In this document: piece by piece, positions 25,484 through 33,603 of the stretch
Layout of the letters: every line of letters starts with the position of its first letter
Position numbering within the stretch: the first letter of the stretch is position 1
Made by a program: the position numbers and the translations under genes
Notes under the pieces: generated by a model
What the model was told of the DNA's origin: nothing
Seen by the model: the letters and a program-made list of their open reading frames with translations, nothing else
Database searches by the model: none
Assembly: GCA_003158875.1 (NCBI GenBank)
Contig: PMLK01000098.1
Span: 199-37,962, forward strand
Direction: 5' to 3'
DNA: 37,764 nt
Source: Chloroflexota bacterium
Lineage (GTDB): Bacteria > Chloroflexota > Limnocylindria > Limnocylindrales > CSP1-4

Positions 25484-26886
25484 CGGGGCCCGCGATGGAC
25501 GCGGCGCCGGAACGCGCCAACGCGCCCGAACGCGCCGGCTGGGCTCGCGACGCGATCTTCTACCACATCTATCCGCTGGGATTGTGCGGCGCCCCCGCGC
25601 GCAACGACTTAGGCGCGGCGCCGGTTGAGCGCTTGGACTCGCTGCTGCCGTGGCTGGACCACATCCGCGGCCTCGGTTGCAACGCCCTGTACATCGGGCC
25701 GCTGTTCGAGTCCACGGCCCACGGCTACGACACGGCCGACTACTGGCATCTGGACCGCCGCCTTGGCACGGACGAAACGCTCCGACGGTTCGTCGCCGCG
25801 GCCCACGCCACGGGCCTCCGGGTCGTGCTGGACGGTGTCTTCAACCACGTTGGGCGCGACTTCTGGGCGTTCCGCGACGTAAAGGCCAACGGCGCGGCTT
25901 CGGCCTTCCGAGACTGGTTCGCCGGCCTGCGCTTCGACGGTCGGAGCCCGTACGGCGACCCGTTCACCTACCAGGGGTGGCACGGCCACTTCGATCTCGT
26001 GACGCTCAACCTCTCGAATCCGGATGTGCGCGGCCACATCTTCGGCGCGGTGGAGAGCTGGATCAGGGAGTTCGAGATCGACGGCCTCCGGCTCGACGCC
26101 GCCGACGTCCTCGACCTGGGCTTCCAGCGCGACCTGGCCGCCTTCGTCCGTTCGATCGACCCCGAGTTCTGGCTGTTCGGTGAGGTCGTACACGGCGACT
26201 ACAGGCGCTGGGCCAACCCCGAAACACTCGACTCGGTCACCAACTACGAGGCCTACAAGGGCCTGTACTCGAGCCTGGTCGACCGCAACTATTTCGAGAT
26301 CGCCTACACGCTCAATCGCGAGTTCGGGCAGCGCGGCCTATACGCGGGCTTGCCCCTCTTCAACTTCGTCGACAACCACGACCAGGACCGCGTGGCCAGC
26401 AAGCTCGACGAAGCCCGGCTCCTCTACCCGCTCTACCTTCTGCTCTTCACGATGCCGGGCGTGCCGTCGATCTACTACGGCTCCGAGTGGGGAGTGACCG
26501 GCAAGCTCGCGCCCGGAGACGACAGCCCGGTTCGGCAGGCGATCGACCTTGCCGCGGGGCCCAGTCTCGGCTCGCAGCCGAAGCTCGCGGACGCGATCAA
26601 GCAATTCGCCGCGATCCGGACCGGGTCGGTTGCTCTGCGCCGGGGAACTTACCGGCAGCTCCACGTCGCCGCGGAGCAGTTCGCCTTCGTCCGCGAGACG
26701 GCCGAGGAAACGGTCGTGGTTCTGCTCAACGCCTCGGACAAAGCGGTTGAAGTTGCGTTGCCCGTGGCGGAGGAGGCGGAGTGGCGCGACGTTCTCAACG
26801 GCGACACGGCAACCTCGACCGGCGGGCATCTCCGCAGCGAAGTCCCCGCCGGCTGGGGCCGAATCCTCGCGCGTCGAACGCGCTAG
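25480..26886 (+). CDS. GH13-family alpha-amylase / cyclomaltodextrinase-like glycosidase
   Basis: A retaining alpha-glucan hydrolase or transferase of about 468 residues. The four GH13 regions are present: DGVFNHVGRDF (I), GLRLDAADVL with nucleophile D206 (II), FGEVVHGD with acid/base E235 (III), and FVDNHDQDR with D301 or D298 as the third acid (IV). A C-terminal beta domain (FAFVRETAEETVVVLLNASD) follows. There is no signal peptide, so it acts in the cytosol, probably on imported maltodextrins or storage glucan. GTG 25480 overlaps the TetR stop; ATG 25495 is an alternative start. The specificity within GH13 (neopullulanase, cyclomaltodextrinase or amylase) is unresolved. Confidence 0.92.
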   Translation: MTGPAMDAAPERANAPERAGWARDAIFYHIYPLGLCGAPARNDLGAAPVERLDSLLPWLDHIRGLGCNALYIGPLFESTAHGYDTADYWHLDRRLGTDETLRRFVAAAHATGLRVVLDGVFNHVGRDFWAFRDVKANGAASAFRDWFAGLRFDGRSPYGDPFTYQGWHGHFDLVTLNLSNPDVRGHIFGAVESWIREFEIDGLRLDAADVLDLGFQRDLAAFVRSIDPEFWLFGEVVHGDYRRWANPETLDSVTNYEAYKGLYSSLVDRNYFEIAYTLNREFGQRGLYAGLPLFNFVDNHDQDRVASKLDEARLLYPLYLLLFTMPGVPSIYYGSEWGVTGKLAPGDDSPVRQAIDLAAGPSLGSQPKLADAIKQFAAIRTGSVALRRGTYRQLHVAAEQFAFVRETAEETVVVLLNASDKAVEVALPVAEEAEWRDVLNGDTATSTGGHLRSEVPAGWGRILARRTR

Positions 26887-28502
26887 AGCGTCGCCAGCGC
26901 CGTTTCGCCCTGCGCGGCATGGCGGCGCGACCAGCGGTACAACGCGAAGGCCGATGCCATGAGGACCATCATCGTCACGTAGTCAGAGGCCATGTTCCGC
27001 CACGGGCGGTACATATCCCCGGCGAAGGCGATGCCGGCAACCTGCCACGCGACCATGATCGCCAGGAGACCGCAAGCCAGGAGCCGGGTCAACTGATCTG
27101 GCGGCGAGCGATAGACACGCCACGCGGCCATCAGGGCGGCGGCGTAGATCAAGAGGTCGAGGAGGAGTGCGGGGATGCCGAGTTCGGCCGCTACTTCAGG
27201 CAGCATGGAATGGGCCCAATCGAGGTCCAGCCTGGCCTGGGCGGGTTTGTAGTTGTCAACGTACTGGGTGCCGAACTGGTTGAGGCTGATGCCCAGCAGC
27301 GGATGATCGATGGCCATACGGATGCCGGCCTGGGTCGCGTACCAGCGCTCCATCACTGAACCTTTGCCGGACGGAGTCGATGGATTCCACGAGTCGAACC
27401 GACTCTGGCCCACGACGGCGACCATAACGTTCCGGTAGGCCTGGTTGAGCGGGGGAGCCGCCTGGAGCACCAGGGCCGGCCAGGGGATTACCACGGCCGA
27501 CAGGAGGGTCACCGCAACGAGGATGGTGGCGCGCCGCCGCCAGGTGTGGACGAACAGAAGGAGCAGAACGAGGCAGCCGCCGAACGAGGCAAGGTAGGCG
27601 GTCTTGGTGAATGTCAGGAACAGCGCCACGATGTCGACCGGGACGGCCGCAAGAAGCACGGCAATGATCGGCGTGGGTAGTCGCAGGTAGCGATTGCGAT
27701 GAGCCAGAAGCAGCACGAGTAGAAGCGGCAGCGTCATGGCGAGCATCTCGCCGAACAGGCCGATGTTGAAGTAGGTGATGCGAGAGATCAGCAGACGATT
27801 CGTCTGCATTACCGAGAGTGTCTTCATGGCGGGAACGGTCTGGGCAATGTTGAGCAAACTACCGATCGCCACCGAGATCACCAGGACGATCATCACCCGG
27901 ATCAGGTCGCGCCTCGTCGGCCGGAGAAGCAGCAACGCCCCGGCGATGAAGAACGGCTCCAGGATGCCGTGGAGGAGCACCGTCGTGCTCGACAAGAGAT
28001 TTGGCGAGGCGGCGGTGGACACCAGGGCGAAACACAGCATCGCGACCATGCTCACGAGCGCCACGCCGGGGATGGAGATGCTCCTGTTCGGCAAGATGGC
28101 GAGCGTGTGGCTGGGTCGCGGTTCTCGATCGCGCATGACGAGTCCGATGCCGATGGCCGCGACGAAGATCGTCTGGTCGATCACCTGGAGCGGACCGAAG
28201 TCCCACGAGATCTGCGCGACATCGATGATGGGCGTCAGAAGCAGCATCGCCAGCAACCCGATGCGCGGGCGCAGGACCGCCAGACCGGCGATGCCGGCGG
28301 CGACAAGCGGCACGACGCCGGCCACAAAGCGGGCTACTTCGCCGGCCTGGATGTCGTAGGGAGCGTGCTGGTTCTGGGCGGCGATGATGAAAGCTGCCAC
28401 GGCCGCGATGGGAGCGGCGGCGAATCTGACGACTTCGCGGAGTGTGAGCGCCCGCAGCTTGGGAGCGCTTGGAGCCATCGGCTTTGCTAAGGGAATATCC
28501 AT
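26883..28502 (-). CDS. O-antigen ligase / polymerase-like membrane protein
   Basis: A 539-residue integral membrane protein of the Wzy/WaaL (O-antigen ligase) superfamily, which polymerises or transfers undecaprenyl-linked glycan outside the membrane. About 12 hydrophobic segments are visible. The Wzy_C signature is LFLTFTKTAYLASFGG near residue 300 and, after a long extracytoplasmic loop (residues ~350-430 with NPSTPSGKGSVMERWYATQ), AHSMLPEVAAELGIPALLL with its conserved His and Glu near residue 433-445. The ATG is at 28500-28502 on the minus strand, with AGGAAGG about 16 bases away, so the ribosome binding site is weak. It converges with the amylase gene. It could act on the glycan made by the 13.9-20.1 kb genes. 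Confidence 0.85.
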   Translation of the reverse strand: MDIPLAKPMAPSAPKLRALTLREVVRFAAAPIAAVAAFIIAAQNQHAPYDIQAGEVARFVAGVVPLVAAGIAGLAVLRPRIGLLAMLLLTPIIDVAQISWDFGPLQVIDQTIFVAAIGIGLVMRDREPRPSHTLAILPNRSISIPGVALVSMVAMLCFALVSTAASPNLLSSTTVLLHGILEPFFIAGALLLLRPTRRDLIRVMIVLVISVAIGSLLNIAQTVPAMKTLSVMQTNRLLISRITYFNIGLFGEMLAMTLPLLLVLLLAHRNRYLRLPTPIIAVLLAAVPVDIVALFLTFTKTAYLASFGGCLVLLLLFVHTWRRRATILVAVTLLSAVVIPWPALVLQAAPPLNQAYRNVMVAVVGQSRFDSWNPSTPSGKGSVMERWYATQAGIRMAIDHPLLGISLNQFGTQYVDNYKPAQARLDLDWAHSMLPEVAAELGIPALLLDLLIYAAALMAAWRVYRSPPDQLTRLLACGLLAIMVAWQVAGIAFAGDMYRPWRNMASDYVTMMVLMASAFALYRWSRRHAAQGETALATL

Positions 28503-28709
28503 TGTTCGAGTCTGTCCAGCCTTCCTGAGATCAGCCTGAAGCCACAGCGGTGCTAGGGCTTCGTGCTAACTGGTGCAACCCCTGAGGGTCGACGGGCATT
28601 CTAGCCGCGGCGTGACGCCGTGAGATGAAGTGTCCCGAATGTAACCGATATCGCGTTTGGCGTTGCAAATCGGCCACTGCTGCGCCACTCCAATGAAGGG
28701 TGCGGCCTT
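28503..28709. other. Intergenic DNA between two minus-strand frames
   Basis: About 207 bases with no gene. It contains the promoter region of the O-antigen-ligase-like gene. I see no strong hairpin. The GC content is lower here than in the gene blocks. Confidence 0.35.
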
Positions 28710-28883
28710 CTACACGGCCAGACTGTGGCGTGACAGGAACTCCCAGATCGTCCGCGCAGCATCGAACGAGTGGCTCGTGGAGCCGTAGCTCGTGCCGGCG
28801 GGCGTAGCGCACCACGGCACCGGCCGCCACGACGTGGCCGCCACCGCGACCACTGCCAGAACGATGCCGATTGCTCGCTTCAC
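28710..28883 (-). pseudogene. 57-codon ORF: secretion-type head joined to a hydrolase-like tail
   Basis: GTG 28883 reads VKRAIGIVLAVVAVAATSW, a typical export head, then TSYGSTSHSFDAARTIWEF and LSRH before TAG 28710. The second part matches the C-terminal signature of secreted PHB-depolymerase / LpqC-type esterases (a ...TSxSFDAxxxIWDFFxRH tail), so the ~250-residue catalytic core appears to have been lost in frame. A TATGGT box lies 6 bases before GTG on the minus strand, the same leaderless layout as intact genes nearby. So the remnant may still be transcribed. It could instead be a small genuine secreted peptide; no catalytic Ser, Asp or His set remains. Confidence 0.45.
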
Positions 28884-29698
28884 GAAACGACCATATCCAG
28901 GCGAACGCAACGGCATTCGCGGCTCATGTAAGAGGCGGGCAAGACGCACCGGTCCTGGCGGCCCGGCGCCGCGGAGCGCCCTCCCAACTCCTAAGATGCG
29001 TCGAGCGCTGTCGAGGGGGCGCGCAATTCTTCGAACTGGCGGGGCGATGTCGCTTTCACGACCTATCGGTCGGCCCTCAGCCAGACGCGCCGAGCTTCCG
29101 AGTGGTCGGCACGGTTGTAGCGGCCACCGGCGATAGGTGGCAGATCCAGGATCTTGCCGATCCCGACGCAGATGGCGACACCGTTCTTCTCTCCGGCACT
29201 CGCCTTGGGATTGTCGGCGTAGTGTCCGGGGAATTACGGCCGCCACCATGGACGAGATCATCGTCGCCCCGGTCAACGGCCGCCAGGCGGGCAGACTTCT
29301 GTCTGTCGGCATCGTGGCCCATCGCCCGTGCATCACGGGCTGGCCGGTTCCCTTGTCGTGCCAACCGGCGATCCGTTGATCAGTGACGAGGCGCGCCGGA
29401 ACTAACTGCTGGATCTGATCGAACATGCACTCGACGACGCCGACGGCTCATCGACCGACAAGCCCGAGCCGACACGGGCCGAGCCGACACCGGCCGAGTT
29501 GATGAGCGGCTCCCGAGCGTCAAGGGCGAGCGGTGAAGGTGCCGATTATGGTGCGATTGGTCGCTGACTGACAATGGCTGGCTTGCGTTCGCGATCTGAT
29601 CGAAGTCGTCCGCGCGACTCCACTGCCAAGTTCGGCACGCTGCCGCAATGCTAGGCTCTCTCTCGTAGGTCTCAGGCACGCTGACCCGAGGGAGTTCG
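28884..29698. other. 815-base stretch with no intact gene, only broken frames
   Basis: No convincing gene. Protein-like fragments occur in three different plus frames in sequence order: FRVVGTVVAATGDRWQIQDL (near 29090-29160), TMDEIIVAPVNGRQAG (near 29249-29298) and AGSLVVPTGDPLISDEARRN (29340-29402), the last followed by TAA and then LLDLIEHALDDADGS in the same frame. This order and direction suggest one or two decayed plus-strand genes with frameshifts and a stop. I cannot name the family. ACCATA at 28890-28895 is a candidate -10 (TATGGT) for the minus-strand ORF. TAGGCT near 29652 may be a -10 for the WD40 gene. Confidence 0.4.
29463..29498. repeat. 15-base tandem repeat, about 2.4 copies
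   Basis: Units CCCGAGCCGACACGG (29463-29477) and GCCGAGCCGACACCG (29478-29492), then the start of a third. The repeat codes Pro-Glu-Pro-Thr-Arg-Ala-like residues in the frame of the LLDLIEHAL fragment. Confidence 0.6.
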
Positions 29699-31369
29699 AT
29701 GAAGTTCTTCCAGCGCCACGAAGAAGATGTTCCCGAGACAACCCGACTGGAGCGCGTCGTCAAGGAGCGTGATTACTACCACTCGGAGGTGGCAATCACT
29801 CCTGACGGCACGCGGATCGTTTCTGGCTCTAGTGGGAGGAAATCGGGTCGAACGACGATCCTCGTGCAGGATCTCCTGACGGGACGTATCGAGCACAGGC
29901 TGGAGGGCCACACCAACTGGGCACGTTACGTAGCTGTAACACCGGACGGCGCTCATGTCGTTTCGAGCAGCGCAGACGGAACCGTGAGGATCTGGGACCT
30001 GGCGAGCGGCCAATCGGAGCGTACGATCGCGGTCGCCGATCCAGCGAAAGAGGGCGGACAGTCGTTGACCGTGGCGATGACCCCGGATGGAACCCGGGTT
30101 GTGTGTTCCTATACCGGAACGCGGAGCGACGTACCCTCCCATTACCCACGAGGTATGAGCGTCTGGGATCTGGCGAGCGGCAGTCATGTGCGGGCCCTCG
30201 GAGTACCTGACGACGACGCCTACTATCTGGTGGTGACTCCGGATGGTACCCAGGTGATTTCGGACGACGGCGCGACAATCAACGTCTGGAACCTGGCCAG
30301 CGGCGAGCTGGTCCGAAAGCTCGAGGGTCACAAGGGATCAATATTCGCTCTTGCAGTGACTCCGGACGGCAGCCACCTGGTTTCGTCGGCCGAAGACCAG
30401 ACCGTTCGTGTCTGGCACCTCGCAAGCGGCAGCCTGGTGCGGACCCTGAAAGTACCCGGCGACGACCACGTCAATCACTTAGTGGTGACTCCGGATGGCA
30501 GGCGGGTCGTCTCAGGCGGCGGGAAGATGGTCCGCGTATGGCGCTTGGATAGCGGCCGCCTCGAGTGTGCCCTGCAGGGTTCGGTTTGGCCCAAAGGGCA
30601 GGAGTACTCCGAATCGATTCATGGCGTGGCAGTCACGCCGGACGGCAAACGATTCGTTACTTCCGACTTCCTTGCAATCCGCGTCTGGATTCTCAGCCCA
30701 ATTGAAACGACTGAGTCATTTGCCGACAAGGTGCGCCGCATCAGGGTTGGCATGACCGAAAAGGAACTGACGGCGCTCATCGGGCAGCCCAGGTACGTCG
30801 GCAGCGGGGCTGCGGCCTTCGCTCTCTTCCCACAAATGATCGGTAGTGTCCCAGACGATGTCCTGGAAAGTGAGCCATGGATCTTCGATTCCGACTTTGG
30901 TGAGTTCCAGGTCGTGCTGAGGCAGGGTCGCGTCGTAGATACAGAGGCCGGAGGCTTCGGCGTCAACGGGCTCCTTCGTCGCCTTGCAGCGGGCAACACC
31001 GCAGTGTCGAAGCCCGACGACCGTGGCAGCAAGCCAACCGCTAGCGCGAAAACGGCCGCCAAGAATTCCGAGATAGCTGGCCACTGGCTGGTCGTCGGGT
31101 CGTCAGTGGAGTTCGAGATCTCGTTTCCCAAAGGCAAACTCATCGTCTCAGGAAAGGACGCAGACGACGGCGAGGAGCTGGAGGTCCGAGAACCGAAGTG
31201 GGATGGCGAGACGCTCTCTCTCACGTTGGTTGTGCCCACGTCGCGCTGGACGAACACGTTCCACATGGCCCCGGCCAACGATCACACAATGCGCGGAACG
31301 TACGAGGGCAGCGGCGGCCGTGGAGCGGAGACATGGAAGAGGAAGGGGCAACTCTACACTCCTGACTAG
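29699..31369 (+). CDS. WD40-repeat protein with BamE-like and lipocalin-like C-terminal parts
   Basis: A 556-residue protein. Residues ~15-335 hold seven or so WD40 blades with the bacterial pattern VTPDGxxVVSxxxDxTVRVWxLASG, forming a beta-propeller for protein binding. Residues ~345-425 start RIRVGMTEKELTALIGQPRY, which looks like the SmpA/OmlA (BamE) motif. After a Ser/Lys-rich linker, residues ~460-556 (AGHWLVVGSSVEFEISFPKG) resemble a small lipocalin-like or beta-barrel domain. No signal peptide, kinase or NTPase domain is seen, although WD40 arrays of this kind are often attached to STAND NTPases or Ser/Thr kinases. Start ATG 29699 has GAGGGAG 4-5 bases upstream. The codon and base mix is less GC-rich than its neighbours, suggesting transfer. 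Confidence 0.82.
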   Translation: MKFFQRHEEDVPETTRLERVVKERDYYHSEVAITPDGTRIVSGSSGRKSGRTTILVQDLLTGRIEHRLEGHTNWARYVAVTPDGAHVVSSSADGTVRIWDLASGQSERTIAVADPAKEGGQSLTVAMTPDGTRVVCSYTGTRSDVPSHYPRGMSVWDLASGSHVRALGVPDDDAYYLVVTPDGTQVISDDGATINVWNLASGELVRKLEGHKGSIFALAVTPDGSHLVSSAEDQTVRVWHLASGSLVRTLKVPGDDHVNHLVVTPDGRRVVSGGGKMVRVWRLDSGRLECALQGSVWPKGQEYSESIHGVAVTPDGKRFVTSDFLAIRVWILSPIETTESFADKVRRIRVGMTEKELTALIGQPRYVGSGAAAFALFPQMIGSVPDDVLESEPWIFDSDFGEFQVVLRQGRVVDTEAGGFGVNGLLRRLAAGNTAVSKPDDRGSKPTASAKTAAKNSEIAGHWLVVGSSVEFEISFPKGKLIVSGKDADDGEELEVREPKWDGETLSLTLVVPTSRWTNTFHMAPANDHTMRGTYEGSGGRGAETWKRKGQLYTPD

Positions 31370-31545
31370 ACCGGCCAGTCCCCGTTTACCCGAGTCGATG
31401 ACCACTCCTCGCCAGGGCGCAACGGCCGTGATTCGGCGAACGTGCACTCGCTGATTCGGGAAGCATCGATGACATGGGCCTGGACGCCGAGCACGGCCCG
31501 TGAAGCAGCAGCCGAGTATTCTGCGATACTCACGCTCGACACAGT
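31370..31545 (+). other. tRNA upstream region
   Basis: No gene. TATTCT (31517-31522) and GATACT (31525-31530) are candidate -10 boxes. GAGTAT and ATACTC form a 6-bp inverted repeat (31514-31519 / 31526-31531) about 15 bases before the tRNA. Confidence 0.35.
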
Positions 31546-31621
31546 CGGGGTGTGGCCTAGTTGGTAAGGCGCGTGCTTTGGGAGCACGAGATCGTGGGTT
31601 CGAGTCCCGCCACCCCGACCA
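31546..31621 (+). tRNA. tRNA-Pro (anticodon TGG)
   Basis: A complete 76-base cloverleaf. The acceptor arms CGGGGTG and CACCCCG pair fully, with C1-G72 and A73 as in bacterial tRNA-Pro. The D arm is GCC/GGC around TAGTTGGTAA. The anticodon stem CGTGC/GCACG closes the loop TTTGGGA, placing TGG at 31579-31581 with G37. The T arm is GTGGG-TTCGAGT-CCCGC. The 3' CCA (31619-31621) is encoded. A longer plus-strand open frame that runs through this gene is not coding. Confidence 0.97.
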
Positions 31622-31701
31622 CTCCATCGGCGCCGCGAGCCTGCCGGATTTCGCTCAGTTCCGCGTTTCCGGAGCCCACCCCAGAACAACGCATCCGCTC
31701 G

Positions 31702-31920
31702 CTAGTCGCGGCGGGTCCAGAGGGTGGAGAGCCGCTCACGACGAGACGCCACTCCCACGATCTGCGCCACCCGACCGGCGCGGGTTTCGGGGCGCTTTGC
31801 CTGGTAGACCCACGCCAGGGCCGATCGGCGGACCGATGCGGATTGGCCGTCGAAGTGTTCGCGGGCACCCGGCGATGCCGCCAGCGCCGCGGCGAGGCTA
31901 CGTTGCCCCCTGAACGCACA
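31702..31920 (-). pseudogene. C-terminal remnant of a YdeI/OmdA-family protein
   Basis: On the minus strand the frame ending TAG at 31702 reads SLAAALAASPGAREHFDG, then YQAKRPETRAGRVAQIV and ends LSTLWTRRD. The F-D-x-x-S-x-x-x-R-R and AKRPETRAxR-IAxIV pattern is the C-terminal signature of the YdeI/OmpD-associated (bacteriocin protection) family. The first ~120 residues are missing: there is no ATG, GTG or TTG in this frame before an in-frame stop near 31972. The homology ends at a 12-bp hairpin at 31919. The last residues lie 80 bases from the tRNA-Pro 3' end. It is therefore a truncated gene. Confidence 0.65.
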
Positions 31921-31948
31921 AGACCGGCGCTGCCTGGCGCCGGTCTTG
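31919..31948. terminator. Perfect 12-bp stem-loop
   Basis: CAAGACCGGCGC (31919-31930), a 6-base loop TGCCTG, and GCGCCGGTCTTG (31937-31948) form a perfect stem. No T-run follows on either strand, so it could be an intrinsic terminator of GC-rich type or the end of a mobile or rearranged segment, since it marks the point where YdeI homology stops. Confidence 0.5.
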
Positions 31949-32337
31949 ACATGCTGAATGCGGCAGAGGCGCTATGCCCCTACCGCGAAGCTTTGCCGGC
32001 CCGGGTGTCACCGCTGATGTTTCCGGCGCGTGGTCTCCACTCGAGGTTGAGCGCGGCACGATCAGGGTCGGCCTGGAACGGGACAGTCCCGCCCTCCGTG
32101 CGAGTTAGTCGCAAGCTTGTGGCCGCCATCGATGCCTTCACCATGCCTCCAGAGAACACTGGCGCGGATGAGACGCCAACAACGTACGCCGCCGCCGGGT
32201 CGATATCAACACCCGAACGGATGGGAGCTGATAGGAATCCCGTTCGCCTCTCGGCTCGTCCCGCGGGCAGTCCGCGCCGACATCTCCAGTGCGGCGCCGC
32301 ACTTCGGATTCGCGCGCCGCAAGGAGCGGTCAGGAAC
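31949..32337. other. 389-base stretch with no recognised gene
   Basis: No gene I can support. A 141-codon minus-strand frame (31980-32405) runs under the start of the aminotransferase gene. Its end (ATSLRLTRTEGGTVPFQ) is not obviously random, but I recognise no family. An AAGGAG at 32321 belongs to the next gene. Confidence 0.35.
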
Positions 32338-33600
32338 GTGACCACCAACCCCGGACAGCTTGGAACCGCGGCGTCGGCTGCCGGCGAATGGGCCCTCGAC
32401 GACACCGTGACCTACCTCGACCACGGTTCCTTCGGCGCGTGTCTCAATTCGATTCTGGCCGTGCAACGAGGCTGGCGCGACAAGCTTGAGAGCGAACCAT
32501 CGCGATTTCTGGGCCGCGACCTCGCCGACCTGCTCGACTGGACTCGCTCCGAGATCGGGGCGTTCATTGGGGCGGAAGCCGACGACCTGGTCCTGGTTCC
32601 GAATGCCACGACGGGGCTGAACACGGTTCTTCGGTCGCTGCGCTTCAGCCACGGCGATGAGATCGTCGCCACCGACCACGCCTGCAACCCAACCCTGAAC
32701 GCGGTCCGATTCGCCGCCGCTCAGTCCTCGGCACGCGTCGTGCTGGCCCGCATTCCATTCCCGACCCAAACGCCCGACCAGGCCCTCGACGCGATAGTGG
32801 CGGCAATCACGCCCAACACCAAACTGGCGGTGATCGAGCACGTGACGAGTTCCACGGCCCTGGTCCTGCCGATTGAACGGATCGTGGCGGCACTGGCGGA
32901 GAGAGGCGTGGACGTGCTGGTGGATGGCGCCCACGGCCCGGGCATGGTTCCGGTGGCGCTTCGCGACTTCAAACCCGCCTACTACGTCGGCGACGGGCAC
33001 AAGTGGATCTGCTCGCCCAAGGGCTCGGCGTTCGTATATGTGCGACGCGATCGGCAGGCGCTGATCAAGCCCCTCGCCATCTCCGACGGCAGCAGCGACA
33101 ACCGCGTCGACCGCTCGAAGTTCCGGCTCGAATTCGACGCCTACGGAACCATCGACCCGAGCGCCTGGCTGACCACTCCGGCCGCGATCGACGGCATGGC
33201 CGAAACCGTGACCGGCGGCTGGCCCGTCCTGGCCACGAGAAATCGACGCCTCGCGACGGCGGCACGCAAGCTGGTCGCCGACACGCTGGGCACGGACTCG
33301 ACTGCCCCGGATCAGATGATCGGGGCGATGGCGAGCGTCGTACTGCCGGGCGGGCCATGGCCGCTGGATGAAGCGATGCGCCGGATCGAGACCATTCAGC
33401 GAACCCTGCGACTCCGCCGCTTCGCGGTGCCGCTCCTCGCCTGGCCGAGCCCGTGGCTCATGGACTCGGGCGACCTGGAGCCCGGCACGGAATTCGGGCT
33501 GCTGGTTCGAATGTCGGCCCAGGCCTACAACCACGTCGGTCAATACCAGAAGATGGCCGCGGTTGTCGCCGGTTTCACGGCCGAGTCGACGGTCCGATGA
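32338..33600 (+). CDS. Class V aminotransferase, isopenicillin-N-epimerase-like
   Basis: A PLP fold-type I enzyme of 420 residues, in the cysteine desulfurase / isopenicillin N epimerase group. It opens TYLDHGSFGACLNSILAVQR with FLGRDLADLL, then has LVPNATTGLNTVLRSLRF (PLP phosphate site), VDGAHGPGMVPV (Asp for the PLP ring) and GDGHKWICSPKGSAFVYV with PLP Lys222. The open frame extends upstream through the tRNA gene, so I used GTG 32338, which has AAGGAG 11 bases upstream and begins just before the homologous region. Family members are usually of unknown substrate (amino-acid epimerase, lyase or desulfurase-like). The gene converges with the kinase gene, with only 3 bases between stops. Confidence 0.9.
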   Translation: MTTNPGQLGTAASAAGEWALDDTVTYLDHGSFGACLNSILAVQRGWRDKLESEPSRFLGRDLADLLDWTRSEIGAFIGAEADDLVLVPNATTGLNTVLRSLRFSHGDEIVATDHACNPTLNAVRFAAAQSSARVVLARIPFPTQTPDQALDAIVAAITPNTKLAVIEHVTSSTALVLPIERIVAALAERGVDVLVDGAHGPGMVPVALRDFKPAYYVGDGHKWICSPKGSAFVYVRRDRQALIKPLAISDGSSDNRVDRSKFRLEFDAYGTIDPSAWLTTPAAIDGMAETVTGGWPVLATRNRRLATAARKLVADTLGTDSTAPDQMIGAMASVVLPGGPWPLDEAMRRIETIQRTLRLRRFAVPLLAWPSPWLMDSGDLEPGTEFGLLVRMSAQAYNHVGQYQKMAAVVAGFTAESTVR

Positions 33601-33603
33601 GAC

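Noticed and set aside
28871-29386. 171-codon plus-strand open frame as an intact gene
   Set aside because: Only its middle looks protein-like, and the signal jumps frames afterwards; better explained as a decayed gene.
31561-32337. Upstream extension of the aminotransferase frame
   Set aside because: It runs through the tRNA-Pro gene and shows no protein-like pattern; homology to the family starts just after GTG 32338.
31980-32405. 141-codon minus-strand frame as a gene
   Set aside because: No family recognised, and it overlaps the start of the aminotransferase gene; support too weak to list as coding.
32206-33543. 445-codon minus-strand open frame
   Set aside because: It lies fully opposite the class V aminotransferase; its His/Arg/Gly-rich translation is that of a GC-rich shadow frame.
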